Below are positions 28,429 to 37,010 of a DNA stretch of 64,000 nucleotides, piece after piece. The stretch covers positions 44,416 to 108,415 of the forward strand of contig DASQFN010000008.1 in assembly GCA_035633115.1 (NCBI GenBank), given 5' to 3'. The notes under the pieces are model-generated. The model was not told where the DNA came from. It was given only the letters and a program-made list of their open reading frames with translations, and searched no databases. The translations under genes and the position numbers were made by a program. Numbering within the stretch: the first letter of the stretch is position 1; the number at the start of each line of letters is the position of its first letter. Origin of the DNA: Gemmatimonadaceae bacterium (GTDB lineage Bacteria > Gemmatimonadota > Gemmatimonadetes > Gemmatimonadales > Gemmatimonadaceae).

Positions 28429-29025
28429 TCAGCTGGTCTTGTCGAACACGAAGCTGCGATTCGGGAGCTGCCTCTCGGCCACCGCCCGGGCAATGTCCAT
28501 TGCCGAAACCAAACCCACGAGGTGGCCGCGATTCAAGACCAGAACGCGATGGATGCCGTACTCGCGCATCATGTCGGCCGCGCTTCTCACGTCAGCGTCG
28601 GGGGACAGCCACCGAATGGTCTTGGTCATCACGTCCTCTACCAGGTGGTTCGATAGCACGTCCGACGAGGACTTGCCCTGACTGTCGATTACCTCGTCCG
28701 TCTCTTCAGTGTGCTCGTCCCACATATCGGTAAAGAAGGAATGTGAGTCATCGTCATCGCCGAGATTGGGGATCTCGTTCCATTCGGGGACTTCACTCCA
28801 CTCGCCGGCGGGAACCCGTTCCGGCCGGGCTTGGTCGTCACGCGGCGGGGTCGCGGCAAAGGACAGGAGATCGCCGGCCGAAATCACCCCGACGACGCGC
28901 TGTCCTGAAACGACGGGTGCGCCGCTCACATGTCGCGCGGTGAGAATCTCCATCGCTTCCCGGAGGGTCATCTGCGGCTCGAGAGTCATCACCCGTCGAG
29001 TCATTATGTCGCGTAATCTGAGCAT
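28429..29025 (-). CDS. tandem CBS-domain protein
   Basis: A 198-residue protein of two CBS domains: the first is MLRLRDIMTRRVMTLEPQMTL to VVGVISAGDLLSFA, the second is VEDVMTKTIRWLSPDADVRSAADMM to LVGLVSAMDIARAVAERQ. An acidic, Asp/Ser-rich insert of about 65 residues separates them. CBS pairs bind adenine nucleotides; stand-alone ones often appear with Usp genes in hypoxia-type regulons. It converges with the Usp gene at 27423 and is divergent from the nos region. Confidence 0.9.
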   Translation of the reverse strand: MLRLRDIMTRRVMTLEPQMTLREAMEILTARHVSGAPVVSGQRVVGVISAGDLLSFAATPPRDDQARPERVPAGEWSEVPEWNEIPNLGDDDDSHSFFTDMWDEHTEETDEVIDSQGKSSSDVLSNHLVEDVMTKTIRWLSPDADVRSAADMMREYGIHRVLVLNRGHLVGLVSAMDIARAVAERQLPNRSFVFDKTS

Positions 29026-29145
29026 GTCCGCATTCCTCGAAGTGTCGCTGGTTGCACCGATCCCGGTGGTTGGTCGTTCCTTACTTCGTGACGATACGGG
29101 TTGAGTGCAGCCAGGCAGATCAGGGGAAGCTTGAAATCACCGTGG

Positions 29146-29202
29146 GGAAACCTCCGACACAGCTGAGGCGATTCTCCGCGAGTTCTCACAATCGGGGTTT
29201 CC
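29146..29202. promoter_or_regulatory. inverted GGAAACC pair upstream of CBS gene and nos region
   Basis: GGAAACC at 29146-29152 and GGTTTCC at 29196-29202 lie 50 bases apart in the 284-base region between the CBS gene (minus) and a small membrane protein (plus). It resembles the pair at 25499-25558 in sequence and spacing. Confidence 0.4.
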
Positions 29203-29309
29203 TGCACGCGTTTGCGTGTGTTTGCCCGATAACAATACCCGCGGTGTGTAGCCAGTCTCAGGAAGCAAGGATCAGTCGATTTCATGGTCATTTTTCTCCG
29301 CAGGCCTTA

Positions 29310-29474
29310 ATGACGAACCTGAAGCTTGGCGCGAACGTAACCGTGTTCTTGCTCTTTTTCGGGATGTCGTTCATCGACGCGATCGTGTCAGGCCACTGGG
29401 TGGGCGTATTTCTCTGGGCGGCCTTCGGTGCGCTTTTCCTCCGCGCTGACAACCGGAAAACAGTAACGCACTAG
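29310..29474 (+). CDS. small membrane protein of unknown function
   Basis: A 54-residue protein (MTNLKLGANV start) dominated by two hydrophobic stretches, VFLLFFGMSFIDAIVSG and HWVGVFLWAAFGALFL, with a positively charged tail. The longer frame to 29052 has no coding character upstream of this ATG. It sits just ahead of nosZ. It could be a real small protein or chance; I cannot name a family. Confidence 0.5.
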   Translation: MTNLKLGANVTVFLLFFGMSFIDAIVSGHWVGVFLWAAFGALFLRADNRKTVTH

Positions 29475-29632
29475 AGCAGTCCTCAACCGGCCACGTAAGC
29501 CTTTCCCTTACGAGGCCATGGACATTCCCGAAGCGGATCTTCGGAATTCGCCTGATGCTCGGCCGTGGAAGCGCGCGTGATCTTGCTGCGACGCGAGTGA
29601 GATCCACCGGACGCAAACCAAGAGAGAGGGCG

Positions 29633-31663
29633 ATGAGACGATTTCCTTTCCTTCCGAAGCCGGCGCTGCTCTTTGCCGCCGGTGCTGCAGCGATAGCCGT
29701 GTTCTATGCATGCTCGAGAACCGCAACGAATACCAGCGATGTGCTCGCCGGTAACGCGGCCTCGAAGGTCTATGTGGCTCCAGGAACGTACGACGAGTAC
29801 TACGCGTTCCTGTCCGGGGGGTACAACGGGCAGGTCATGGCTTATGGTCTTCCCTCGGGCCGCCTGCTCAAGCTCATCGGTGTATTCTCCCAGAATCCGG
29901 AAACCGGATGGGGATACAGTGAAGAGACCAGGCCGATGCTGCAGACGACCTATGGACTCGTTCCGTGGGACGACACGCATCACACCGAGCTCTCGCAGAC
30001 CGCTGGAGTGCCGGATGGGCGATGGCTGTTCGTAAACGGGAACAACACGCCCCGTGTCGCGCGAATCGATCTGAAGACATTCGAGACGACTGAGATTCTT
30101 CAGATCCCGAACGCGGGCGGCGGCCATGCATCTCCATTCACCACGCCTGACACGAAGTACATCATTTCGGCCACGCGCTTCAGCGTTCCGGTACCGAACG
30201 CCGACGTACCGATTCCAAGCTACAAGCAGAACTTCAAGGGCACGCTGTCGTTCATCACCGCGGATCAGCCGGGCAGGATGGACATTGCCTTCCAGGTGAT
30301 GATGCCCGGGTTCAACTACGACCTTGGTCATGCAGGCAAGGACGTATCGGATGGCTGGTTCTTCTTCACGATGTACAACACAGAGCAGGCGTACGAGAAG
30401 CTCGAGCTGAACGCGTCGCAGAAAGACAAGGACTTCATTGCCGCGGTGAATTACCGGCAGGCCGAGCAGTGTGTTGCGCAGGGCAAGGCGAAAGCCACGT
30501 CGTCGGACTACTTCCACAACGTGCTTGACGAAAAGACGCGCATGGCCCGCTCCGAGCGCAGGACTTCAGTGAAGATGCTCGACCCTCGCGACTGTCCGGG
30601 GCTGGTCTACTTCCTTCCCACGCCAAAGTCCCCGCATGGCGTCGACATCGATCCGTCGGGTGAGTACATCGTTGCCGGCGGGAAACTCGCGACTGTGATT
30701 CCGGTCCATTCCTTCAGCAGGATGCAGAAGGCAATTGCTGACAAGCAGTTCGAATCCGACGTGGATGGGATCCCGGTGCTCAAGTATGCGTCGACAATCG
30801 GGGGCGAAGTTCAGAAACCCGGTCTGGGGCCGCTGCACACGGAGTTCGACGGAAAGGGCAACGCGTACACCTCGATGTTCATTTCATCCGAGGTCGTGAA
30901 GTGGAAGCTCGGCACGTGGGAGGTGCTCGACCGGATGCCTGTGTATTACTCCGTCGGCCACATCATGATTCCGGGCGGCGACAGCAAGAAGCCGTGGGGC
31001 AAGTATCTGCTGGCCATGAACAAGATCACCAAGGACCGCTATCTGCCGACAGGGCCGGAGCTCGCGCAGTCGGCACAACTCATCGACATCAGCGGCGACA
31101 AGATGAAGATGCTGCTCGATTTCCCGACACTGGGAGAGCCGCACTACGCTCAGGCGATTCCTGCGGATTTGGTCACAAGAACCAGCATGAAGTTCCATAA
31201 GCTTTCCGAAAACAGGAATCCGGACATCACCGCCTCGGAAGCAGCGGGTGGGATACGCCGCGAAGGGAAGAAAGTTCACGTCAACATGGTCGCGATCCGA
31301 AGCCATTTCGCTCCCGACAATCTCGAGGGCGTGCAGCTCGGCGATACGGTTCTGTTTCACGTCACCAACATCGAGCAGGACTGGGACATCGTCCACGGCT
31401 TCGGGGTGATGGGCGCGACCAACTCGGGGATCGTGATCCCGCCGGGTGAGACAAGGACGATCAAGTGGATCCCGTCGATGGTTGGCGTCTTTCCCTTCTA
31501 CTGCACGGATTTCTGCTCGGCGCTCCACCAGGAGATGCAAGGCTACATCAGGGTGTCGCCGGCAGGCTCGAATGTCGCGCTGTCCGCGAACGTGAGTGCA
31601 AAGGCCGCGACGCAGGTAGAACGGATGAAGCAGGTTCCACGTGCGTCAAGCGCTCCTCGCTGA
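29633..31663 (+). CDS. nosZ: nitrous-oxide reductase, clade II (Sec/lipoprotein type)
   Basis: A 676-residue nitrous-oxide reductase, reducing N2O to N2 in the periplasm. All seven CuZ histidine contexts are visible: DDTHH, GGHASPF, KSPHGVDIDP, GPLHTEFD, SVGHIM and EPHYAQ. The C-terminal cupredoxin CuA site is CTDFCSALHQEM near residues 624-635, with the upstream HGF histidine (DIVHGFGVM). The N-terminus has no twin-arginine motif; a hydrophobic helix ends at FYACSR, suggesting Sec export and possibly lipid attachment, the hallmark of atypical clade II enzymes. ATG 29633 is preceded by AGAGAGAGG. The nosB-D-F-Y genes follow in the same direction. Confidence 0.96.
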   Translation: MRRFPFLPKPALLFAAGAAAIAVFYACSRTATNTSDVLAGNAASKVYVAPGTYDEYYAFLSGGYNGQVMAYGLPSGRLLKLIGVFSQNPETGWGYSEETRPMLQTTYGLVPWDDTHHTELSQTAGVPDGRWLFVNGNNTPRVARIDLKTFETTEILQIPNAGGGHASPFTTPDTKYIISATRFSVPVPNADVPIPSYKQNFKGTLSFITADQPGRMDIAFQVMMPGFNYDLGHAGKDVSDGWFFFTMYNTEQAYEKLELNASQKDKDFIAAVNYRQAEQCVAQGKAKATSSDYFHNVLDEKTRMARSERRTSVKMLDPRDCPGLVYFLPTPKSPHGVDIDPSGEYIVAGGKLATVIPVHSFSRMQKAIADKQFESDVDGIPVLKYASTIGGEVQKPGLGPLHTEFDGKGNAYTSMFISSEVVKWKLGTWEVLDRMPVYYSVGHIMIPGGDSKKPWGKYLLAMNKITKDRYLPTGPELAQSAQLIDISGDKMKMLLDFPTLGEPHYAQAIPADLVTRTSMKFHKLSENRNPDITASEAAGGIRREGKKVHVNMVAIRSHFAPDNLEGVQLGDTVLFHVTNIEQDWDIVHGFGVMGATNSGIVIPPGETRTIKWIPSMVGVFPFYCTDFCSALHQEMQGYIRVSPAGSNVALSANVSAKAATQVERMKQVPRASSAPR

Positions 31664-31724
31664 TCGCGCGGGGTGGGCGGGCGGACGCTCCGGCGTCCTG
31701 CCCGCGCTACTCGGGCAAGCCCCG

Positions 31725-32390
31725 ATGATCGCGACGAAACCCATGCCAAACCGGAGAGGAATGCCTTCGCTTTCGAGAGCTCTCGTCGCGATTTCATCGT
31801 TGCTGCTCGCAGGGTTGTTCTTTTTCCCACTGTGGCAGGTGCGGCTCAAAGCGCCCCAATATCCTGAAGGACTGGGGATGAACATCCGCATCAATACCAT
31901 CGAGGGAGCAACCGAAAACGACCTGAAGAACATCAACGGCCTGAACCATTACATCGGAATGAAGCCGATCGATCCGGAAACAATTCCGGAGCTCAGGTTC
32001 ATGCCGTGGATCGTCGGGGCGCTGATCGTTTCCGGACTGGCCGTGGCTGCCGTGGGGAGGCGGACAATTCTCTATTCCTGGCTCGCCGGATTTTTTGCCC
32101 TCGGGGTCGCCGGACTGATCGATTTCTGGCGATGGGAGTACGACTACGGGCACAACCTCGACCCGACCGCGATCATCAAGATCCCGGGGATGTCGTATCA
32201 GCCGCCTCTGATCGGGACGAAGCAGCTGCTCAACTTCGAGGCGGTCTCGCTGCCCGGCATCGGTGGCATTCTTGCCGGCGTCGCGTTTGCGCTTGGATTG
32301 TTCGCGGTCATTCACAGCCTGCGGCAGGGCAGGGCCTCGCAAGACAGCCACGCCGTGTCCGCGGCGGGCGAAACTTTCCGGTCCGCCTGA
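31725..32390 (+). CDS. nosB: NosB-like polytopic membrane protein
   Basis: A membrane protein of about 221 residues with four predicted helices (ALVAISSLLLAGLFFFPLW, MPWIVGALIVSGLAVAAVG, LYSWLAGFFALGVAGLIDFW, GGILAGVAFALGLFAVIHSL) and a long periplasmic loop after FPLWQVRLKAPQYPEGL. A polytopic protein between nosZ and nosD is characteristic of clade II nos clusters, where it is called NosB; its function is unsettled. Its stop overlaps the nosD start (TGATG). The start is uncertain: ATG 31725 is used, and ATG 31761 after GGAGAGGA is a good alternative. Confidence 0.75.
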   Translation: MIATKPMPNRRGMPSLSRALVAISSLLLAGLFFFPLWQVRLKAPQYPEGLGMNIRINTIEGATENDLKNINGLNHYIGMKPIDPETIPELRFMPWIVGALIVSGLAVAAVGRRTILYSWLAGFFALGVAGLIDFWRWEYDYGHNLDPTAIIKIPGMSYQPPLIGTKQLLNFEAVSLPGIGGILAGVAFALGLFAVIHSLRQGRASQDSHAVSAAGETFRSA

Positions 32391-33628
32391 TGCGTCCGCC
32401 AGCAATTCTGTTCGCACTCTGCCTTGTTTGCGGAAGTGCATCTGCGCAGCAGACGATCACCGTCTCCCCGTCGGGCAAGCTCCGCTCGATTACGGCAGCG
32501 ATAGCCGCGGCTCGTCCGCACGACCGAATAGTCATCAAGACGGGCGTGTACCGCGAGCCAACGATCGTTGTCGCGAAGCCGGTCGAGATAACCGGCGAGG
32601 GATTTCCGGTTCTGGATGGCCAGTCGGCACGGCCGATCATGGTTATCACCGCCGACAGCGTAACGGTCCACGGCATTCACTTCCGGCGCGTTGGCACGAG
32701 CTTCGTCGAAGACTGGGCGGCGCTGCGAGTAGAAAACGCAAAGGGATGCTCGCTGGAGAACAATCTCATCGACGACGCTTTTTTCGGCATTTACCTCGCG
32801 CGCGTCAGCCAGTGCTCAATAAAGGGGAATGTCGTTCGCGGCCGCAATTCGCGTGAAATGGCTTCAGGAAACGGGATCCACATCTGGCAGTCCAGCCAGA
32901 TCGACATCGCCCGGAACCGTATTTCGGGTCACCGTGACGGGATCTACTTCGAGTTTGTGCGGAACAGCACGATTGCCGGTAACGTGAGTGAAAAGAATCT
33001 CCGTTACGGCCTGCATTTCATGTTCTCGGATGACTGCCGCTACACGGCGAACGTTTTTCGGAGCAATGGCGCGGGTGTCGCCGTCATGTTCACCCGCCGG
33101 GTTGAGATGATCGGCAACCGGTTCGAGAACAACTGGGGAAGCGCGGCGTACGGTCTGCTCCTGAAGGAGATCAGTGACAGCCGCCTCGAGCGGAATGTCT
33201 TCTCGCGTAACACGGTTGGCCTCGTCGCTGACGGCGCCAATCGACTGCGGGCGCTCGAGAACCAGTTCAGCGACAACGGGTGGGCGGTAAAGCTCGAAGC
33301 AAGCACGGATGAAGCTCTTTTCACGCGCAATAACTTCACGGACAACACGTTCGACGTCTCCACGAACAGCACCCAGCCGTCCGCGAAATTCGCGGGCAAC
33401 TACTGGCAGGACTATGCGGGCTACGATCTCGATCGAAACGGAATCGGCGATGTGCCCTTTCGCCCAGTCCGTCTCTTCTCCGTGATCGTCGCGCACAACT
33501 CTCCGACGATAATTCTCCTCCGAAGCCCGTTTGTACGACTGCTCGATACGGCTGAGCGGATAATCCCCGCGCTGACGCCCGAGCTGCTCGCTGACGCTTC
33601 ACCGGCAATGCGGCGGTTCAGATGGTAG
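32390..33628 (+). CDS. nosD: NosD periplasmic copper-site maturation protein
   Basis: A 412-residue exported protein with signal peptide ending at GSASAQ, built of parallel beta-helix repeats (PbH1) such as GIYLARVSQCSIKGNVV, GIYFEFVRNSTIAGNVS and GLVADGANRLRALENQFSDN. NosD works with the NosFY ABC transporter to assemble the CuZ cluster of NosZ. The real start overlaps the previous stop; the longer open frame upstream is a shadow of nosB. Its 3' end overlaps nosF by seven bases, so translation is probably coupled. Confidence 0.93.
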   Translation: MRPPAILFALCLVCGSASAQQTITVSPSGKLRSITAAIAAARPHDRIVIKTGVYREPTIVVAKPVEITGEGFPVLDGQSARPIMVITADSVTVHGIHFRRVGTSFVEDWAALRVENAKGCSLENNLIDDAFFGIYLARVSQCSIKGNVVRGRNSREMASGNGIHIWQSSQIDIARNRISGHRDGIYFEFVRNSTIAGNVSEKNLRYGLHFMFSDDCRYTANVFRSNGAGVAVMFTRRVEMIGNRFENNWGSAAYGLLLKEISDSRLERNVFSRNTVGLVADGANRLRALENQFSDNGWAVKLEASTDEALFTRNNFTDNTFDVSTNSTQPSAKFAGNYWQDYAGYDLDRNGIGDVPFRPVRLFSVIVAHNSPTIILLRSPFVRLLDTAERIIPALTPELLADASPAMRRFRW

Positions 33629-34335
33629 AGATCGAGGGGCTCCGAAAACGGTTCGGCCGGCTCTGCGTTCTCGATGGAGTCGACCTGAGCATTGCGCGCA
33701 ATCGCGTGACTGCAATCGTCGGTCCGAACGCGGCCGGGAAGACAACACTGATCAAGACGATTCTCGGACTCACTCGCCCTGATGGCGGCACCATCCGGGT
33801 GAATGGCAAACCTGTGGACGGGCGCGAGGATTACCGAGCTCACATCGGCTACATGCCCCAGATCGCGCGCTTCCCCGACAATCTGAGCGCCACCGATCTC
33901 TTCGAGATGCTGAAGGACCTGAGGGGCGCTGGTGTTGCGGTGGACCAGCGATTGGCCGAAGCGTTCAGGCTCGACTGCGAGGTTTCGAGGCCGCTGAGGA
34001 CACTTTCCGGCGGAACACGTCAGAAGATCAATGCGGTGATGGCTTTTCTGTTCGCCCCGGATCTTCTGATTCTCGACGAGCCGACGGCCGGCCTCGACCC
34101 GGTCGCCAGCGGCGTGTTAAAGGCGCGAATCGCGGAGGAGCGAGCGTCGGGAACGACTTTCATTCTCACGTCGCACATCATGAGCGAGCTCGAGGAGCTG
34201 GCGGACGATGTGGTGTTTCTTCACGACGGCAGAGTAGAGTTCGCCGGTCCTGTCGCGGAGATCAAGAGTCTCACCCGGCAGAACAATCTCGAGCGCGCAA
34301 TCGCAGAGATGATGATTCGAGGCGCTGCCGCATGA
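33622..34335 (+). CDS. nosF: NosF ABC transporter ATPase
   Basis: A 237-residue ABC ATPase with Walker A GPNAAGKTT, signature LSGGTRQK, Walker B LLILDEPTAGLDP and H-loop TSHIMSELE. In nos clusters it energises the NosDFY complex that delivers a sulfur species or copper-related factor for CuZ assembly. The start overlaps nosD and the stop overlaps nosY by ATGA, giving a tight translational unit. Confidence 0.94.
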   Translation: MVEIEGLRKRFGRLCVLDGVDLSIARNRVTAIVGPNAAGKTTLIKTILGLTRPDGGTIRVNGKPVDGREDYRAHIGYMPQIARFPDNLSATDLFEMLKDLRGAGVAVDQRLAEAFRLDCEVSRPLRTLSGGTRQKINAVMAFLFAPDLLILDEPTAGLDPVASGVLKARIAEERASGTTFILTSHIMSELEELADDVVFLHDGRVEFAGPVAEIKSLTRQNNLERAIAEMMIRGAAA

Positions 34336-35120
34336 GCCCGACTGCAAAGATTGCCGCTTTTGAGGTGAGGGACGTTCTCAGAAGCCGGTGGCTGATCGGT
34401 TACGCTCTTTTCTTCCTCGTCGTAACAGACGCGCTGCTACGCTTCGGCAGCAGTGAGAAGGCTCTCTTGAGCCTCGTAAACGTGGTGCTGTTCGTCACGC
34501 CGCTTGTAACGCTCGTGTTCGCGACCGTGTACCAGTACAACTCGCGAGAATTCATCGAGCTGCTGCTCGCGCAACCGGTAAAGCGGCGTCAGCTCTTCGG
34601 CGGACTGTATCTGGGCGTCGCTCTTCCGCTGTCGGTCGTGTTCATCGCGAGCGTGGGCGTTCCGATGATCGTCCATCGCAGCGACAACCCCGTCGCCCTC
34701 GGCACCCTCGGCGCCCTGCTGGGAATCGGCGTCGCGCTCACAGGAGTCTTCACCGCAATCGCCTTTCTGGTTGTGGCGCGAAGCGACGACAGGATGAAGG
34801 GCCTCGGAATCGCCATCGTGCTCTGGCTCACGTTAGCCCTGCTGTACGACGGCGTGGTGCTGCTGCTCGTGATGATCTTTGCCGATCATGCATTGGAGCA
34901 GCCGCTGCTGGCGCTCATGACACTCAATCCGATCGATCTCGCTCGAGTCGCTCTGTTGCTGCGATTCGATGTGTCGGCGCTTCTCGGATACACAGGCGCC
35001 GTGATGCGGCAGTTCTTCGGCGCCAGCGCCGGTCTCGCCATCACTTCGAGTGTCCTGGCGCTCTGGGTCGCGGTGCCACTGGTATTCGCGTTCCGCGGCT
35101 TCAATCGGAAGGACTTTTGA
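34332..35120 (+). CDS. nosY: NosY ABC transporter permease
   Basis: A 262-residue membrane protein with six hydrophobic helices, beginning MSPTAKIAAFEVRDVLRSRWLIGYALFF, the typical ABC-2 type permease start of NosY. It overlaps nosF by four bases. Together with NosF and NosD it forms the maturation transporter for NosZ. A cupredoxin lipoprotein gene follows 41 bases later. Confidence 0.92.
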   Translation: MSPTAKIAAFEVRDVLRSRWLIGYALFFLVVTDALLRFGSSEKALLSLVNVVLFVTPLVTLVFATVYQYNSREFIELLLAQPVKRRQLFGGLYLGVALPLSVVFIASVGVPMIVHRSDNPVALGTLGALLGIGVALTGVFTAIAFLVVARSDDRMKGLGIAIVLWLTLALLYDGVVLLLVMIFADHALEQPLLALMTLNPIDLARVALLLRFDVSALLGYTGAVMRQFFGASAGLAITSSVLALWVAVPLVFAFRGFNRKDF

Positions 35121-35161
35121 TACTCGCTTCACCCACTAACTAACAGTACGAGGCACACGAG

Positions 35162-35611
35162 ATGACAGGACGAATTCTTGTCGCGATTTCATTTGTTCTT
35201 GTAGCTGCGGTCTCATGCAGCAAGGGAGAGAACGCAGCAACGAGTGACGCTCCCGCAGCTGCGCCCGCCGCTCCATCGGTTGCCGGTGCGCCTGCGACTC
35301 CCGCGCCCGGCGGGAAGGTGATCGTCGTGGAGATGGTGACGGACGAAAAGGGAAACTACTTCACCCCCGCCGAGATCGAGGCGCATCAGGGTGACGTTAT
35401 ACGGTTCACGCTCAGGGTGGGGGTTCACAACGTGAACTTCCTTGCCGACTCCAACAGCATCAAGACGGGCCTGCCTCCCGCCAGCGACATGCTTCAGCTG
35501 CCGGGACAGACATACGATCTGCTGGTCAACCTGCCCGAGGGGGATTACTACTTTCAGTGTGACCCGCACGCCGCGCTCGGAATGAAAGGCAAGCTCGAGG
35601 TCGAAGACTGA
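35162..35611 (+). CDS. cupredoxin-domain lipoprotein
   Basis: A 149-residue lipoprotein: signal ending at LVAAVSC, then an Ala/Pro-rich linker, then a plastocyanin-like domain from about residue 55. The type 1 copper ligands are visible as GVHNV (His) and CDPHAALGM (Cys, His, Met). In this position it is a plausible electron donor or copper carrier for NosZ. No nosL gene is seen in the window, so a copper delivery role is possible, but this is inference. Confidence 0.85.
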   Translation: MTGRILVAISFVLVAAVSCSKGENAATSDAPAAAPAAPSVAGAPATPAPGGKVIVVEMVTDEKGNYFTPAEIEAHQGDVIRFTLRVGVHNVNFLADSNSIKTGLPPASDMLQLPGQTYDLLVNLPEGDYYFQCDPHAALGMKGKLEVED

Positions 35612-35630
35612 GCGAGCACGTGAGAAGCTG

Positions 35631-36122
35631 ATGGACTGGTTCGTCAAGGCATTCATCAAGGCGAGTGTCACCTGGCTCGCGCTGGGTGTCACCCTCGGTC
35701 TTGCAATAGCGATCCACCCTGTCTGGGTCATCTACCGTCCGGCGCACCTCCACATGCTGCTTCTCGGATTCGTGGCGATGATGATCTATGGCGTCGCCTA
35801 TCACGTCATTCCGCGATTCGTTGGTTTTCCTCTCCACAGCAGGCGTGCTGCGGGCTGGCACTGGTGGATCTCGAACGTGGGGCTTCTGTTGATGGTCGCC
35901 GGGTTTGCGGTGAAGGCTCGGTCGGGCGCCGTAGTCACAATCTTGCTGTCTGCAGGCGGCATCCTCGCCGCGCTCGGCGCATACACGTTTGCGTACGTTC
36001 TCTGGCGCACTCTGGAAGGTCCCGCCAGGAAACTCGCCACGCCTCCGGTGACCCAAAGCACCCGACAGAACCTGCCGCTTGCGGAGCCAGCCTCGGCGTC
36101 CAGATCGGGTATTGCCACCTAA
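35631..36122 (+). CDS. short heme-copper oxidase subunit I-like membrane protein
   Basis: A 163-residue protein with four hydrophobic helices. The segment YRPAHLHMLLLGFVAMMIYGVAYHVIPRF resembles the N-terminal helices of cbb3-type cytochrome oxidase subunit I, where the RPxH histidine ligates the low-spin heme. The remaining eight helices with the binuclear centre are absent and the end is a normal stop after a polar tail. It therefore appears to be a stand-alone short family member, not a broken oxidase. Placed after the cupredoxin at the end of the nos operon, it may pass electrons to it; this is inference. Confidence 0.7.
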   Translation: MDWFVKAFIKASVTWLALGVTLGLAIAIHPVWVIYRPAHLHMLLLGFVAMMIYGVAYHVIPRFVGFPLHSRRAAGWHWWISNVGLLLMVAGFAVKARSGAVVTILLSAGGILAALGAYTFAYVLWRTLEGPARKLATPPVTQSTRQNLPLAEPASASRSGIAT

Positions 36123-36129
36123 GTGAGTG

Positions 36130-36798
36130 CTAGCTCAGATGCCCGTCAAACCACTCTGAGGTGAGGGTCGTGACGGAATCGAATGCCCCGCGTTCTTCGA
36201 AAAGGTGGCTTGCGCCTGGCACGACGGCGAGGCGACGCTCGCAATTCAGGCGCCAATATGCCCATCGGTTGAGCTCCAGGATTGCGGTGTCGTTGCTACC
36301 GACGATCAGCAGCGTGGCCGCCTCTACTTTGCGCAGAGCGACGTCTGCGAGATCAGGTCGGCCGCCACGCGAGACGACAGCTTGAACGAGAGATGGCATG
36401 TCGGCAGCAGATAGCAAAGCGGCGCCGGCACCGGTACCCGTCCCGAAGTATCCAACAGGCAGACCGGAAGCTTCGCTCTCGTCTTTCAGCCAGCGCGCCG
36501 CGAGTGCCACGCGCTCCGCAAGAAATCTCACGTCGAAGCGCAGCGCAGCTGTAAGTGCATCCTCACGTTCTTCATCAGGAGTGAGGAGGTCGAGCAGCAG
36601 AGTCGCGAATTTCTGGTCGTAAAGTCTTCGTGCGACCATCCGATTTCGACGACTGAACCGGCTGCTGCCACTTCCCTGGGCGAATATGACGACGCCCGTC
36701 GGATCGAGTGGCATCGTCCAGTCGGCTTCTATGAACGCGCCGTCAAGGGTGATTCGCACTGTTCGATCGATTGGCCTGTCATAGGCGATCGTTGTCAT
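36130..36798 (-). CDS. alpha/beta-hydrolase (dienelactone hydrolase-like) lacking the nucleophile
   Basis: A 222-residue alpha/beta-hydrolase fold protein of the group often fused to phosphoribosyltransferases. Family segments include GVVIFAQGSGSSRFSRRNR, LLLDLLTPDEE and the late VGSND and GASHLFEE (acid and His candidates). The nucleophile elbow, normally GASTGA in relatives, reads GTGTGAG (residues 119-125), so Gly 121 occupies the Ser position. Hydrolase activity is therefore doubtful. It converges with the short oxidase-like gene and is divergent from a Usp gene. Confidence 0.82.
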   Translation of the reverse strand: MTTIAYDRPIDRTVRITLDGAFIEADWTMPLDPTGVVIFAQGSGSSRFSRRNRMVARRLYDQKFATLLLDLLTPDEEREDALTAALRFDVRFLAERVALAARWLKDESEASGLPVGYFGTGTGAGAALLSAADMPSLVQAVVSRGGRPDLADVALRKVEAATLLIVGSNDTAILELNRWAYWRLNCERRLAVVPGASHLFEERGAFDSVTTLTSEWFDGHLS

Positions 36799-37010
36799 CG
36801 AAGTTCTCCCTGGAGTCGTGATTGTGATTCAATCTCTCGGCTGACCGAGCATCCGCAGTCAGGCAAAACCGGAGAGTCGATCAGCGAAACCAGCACGCGA
36901 GATCGTAACGCTGCCCGATGGAGCCGCGCCGGGAATACCTTTATCATCTGGGTGACTTTCGAGCACCTCCCGGTGCTGGGCCCCGAACGGCAACCAATCA
37001 GGAGATTGCC

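Noticed and set aside
32006..32389. Longer NosD with upstream extension
   Set aside because: The added part is a shadow of nosB; the signal peptide begins at 32390.
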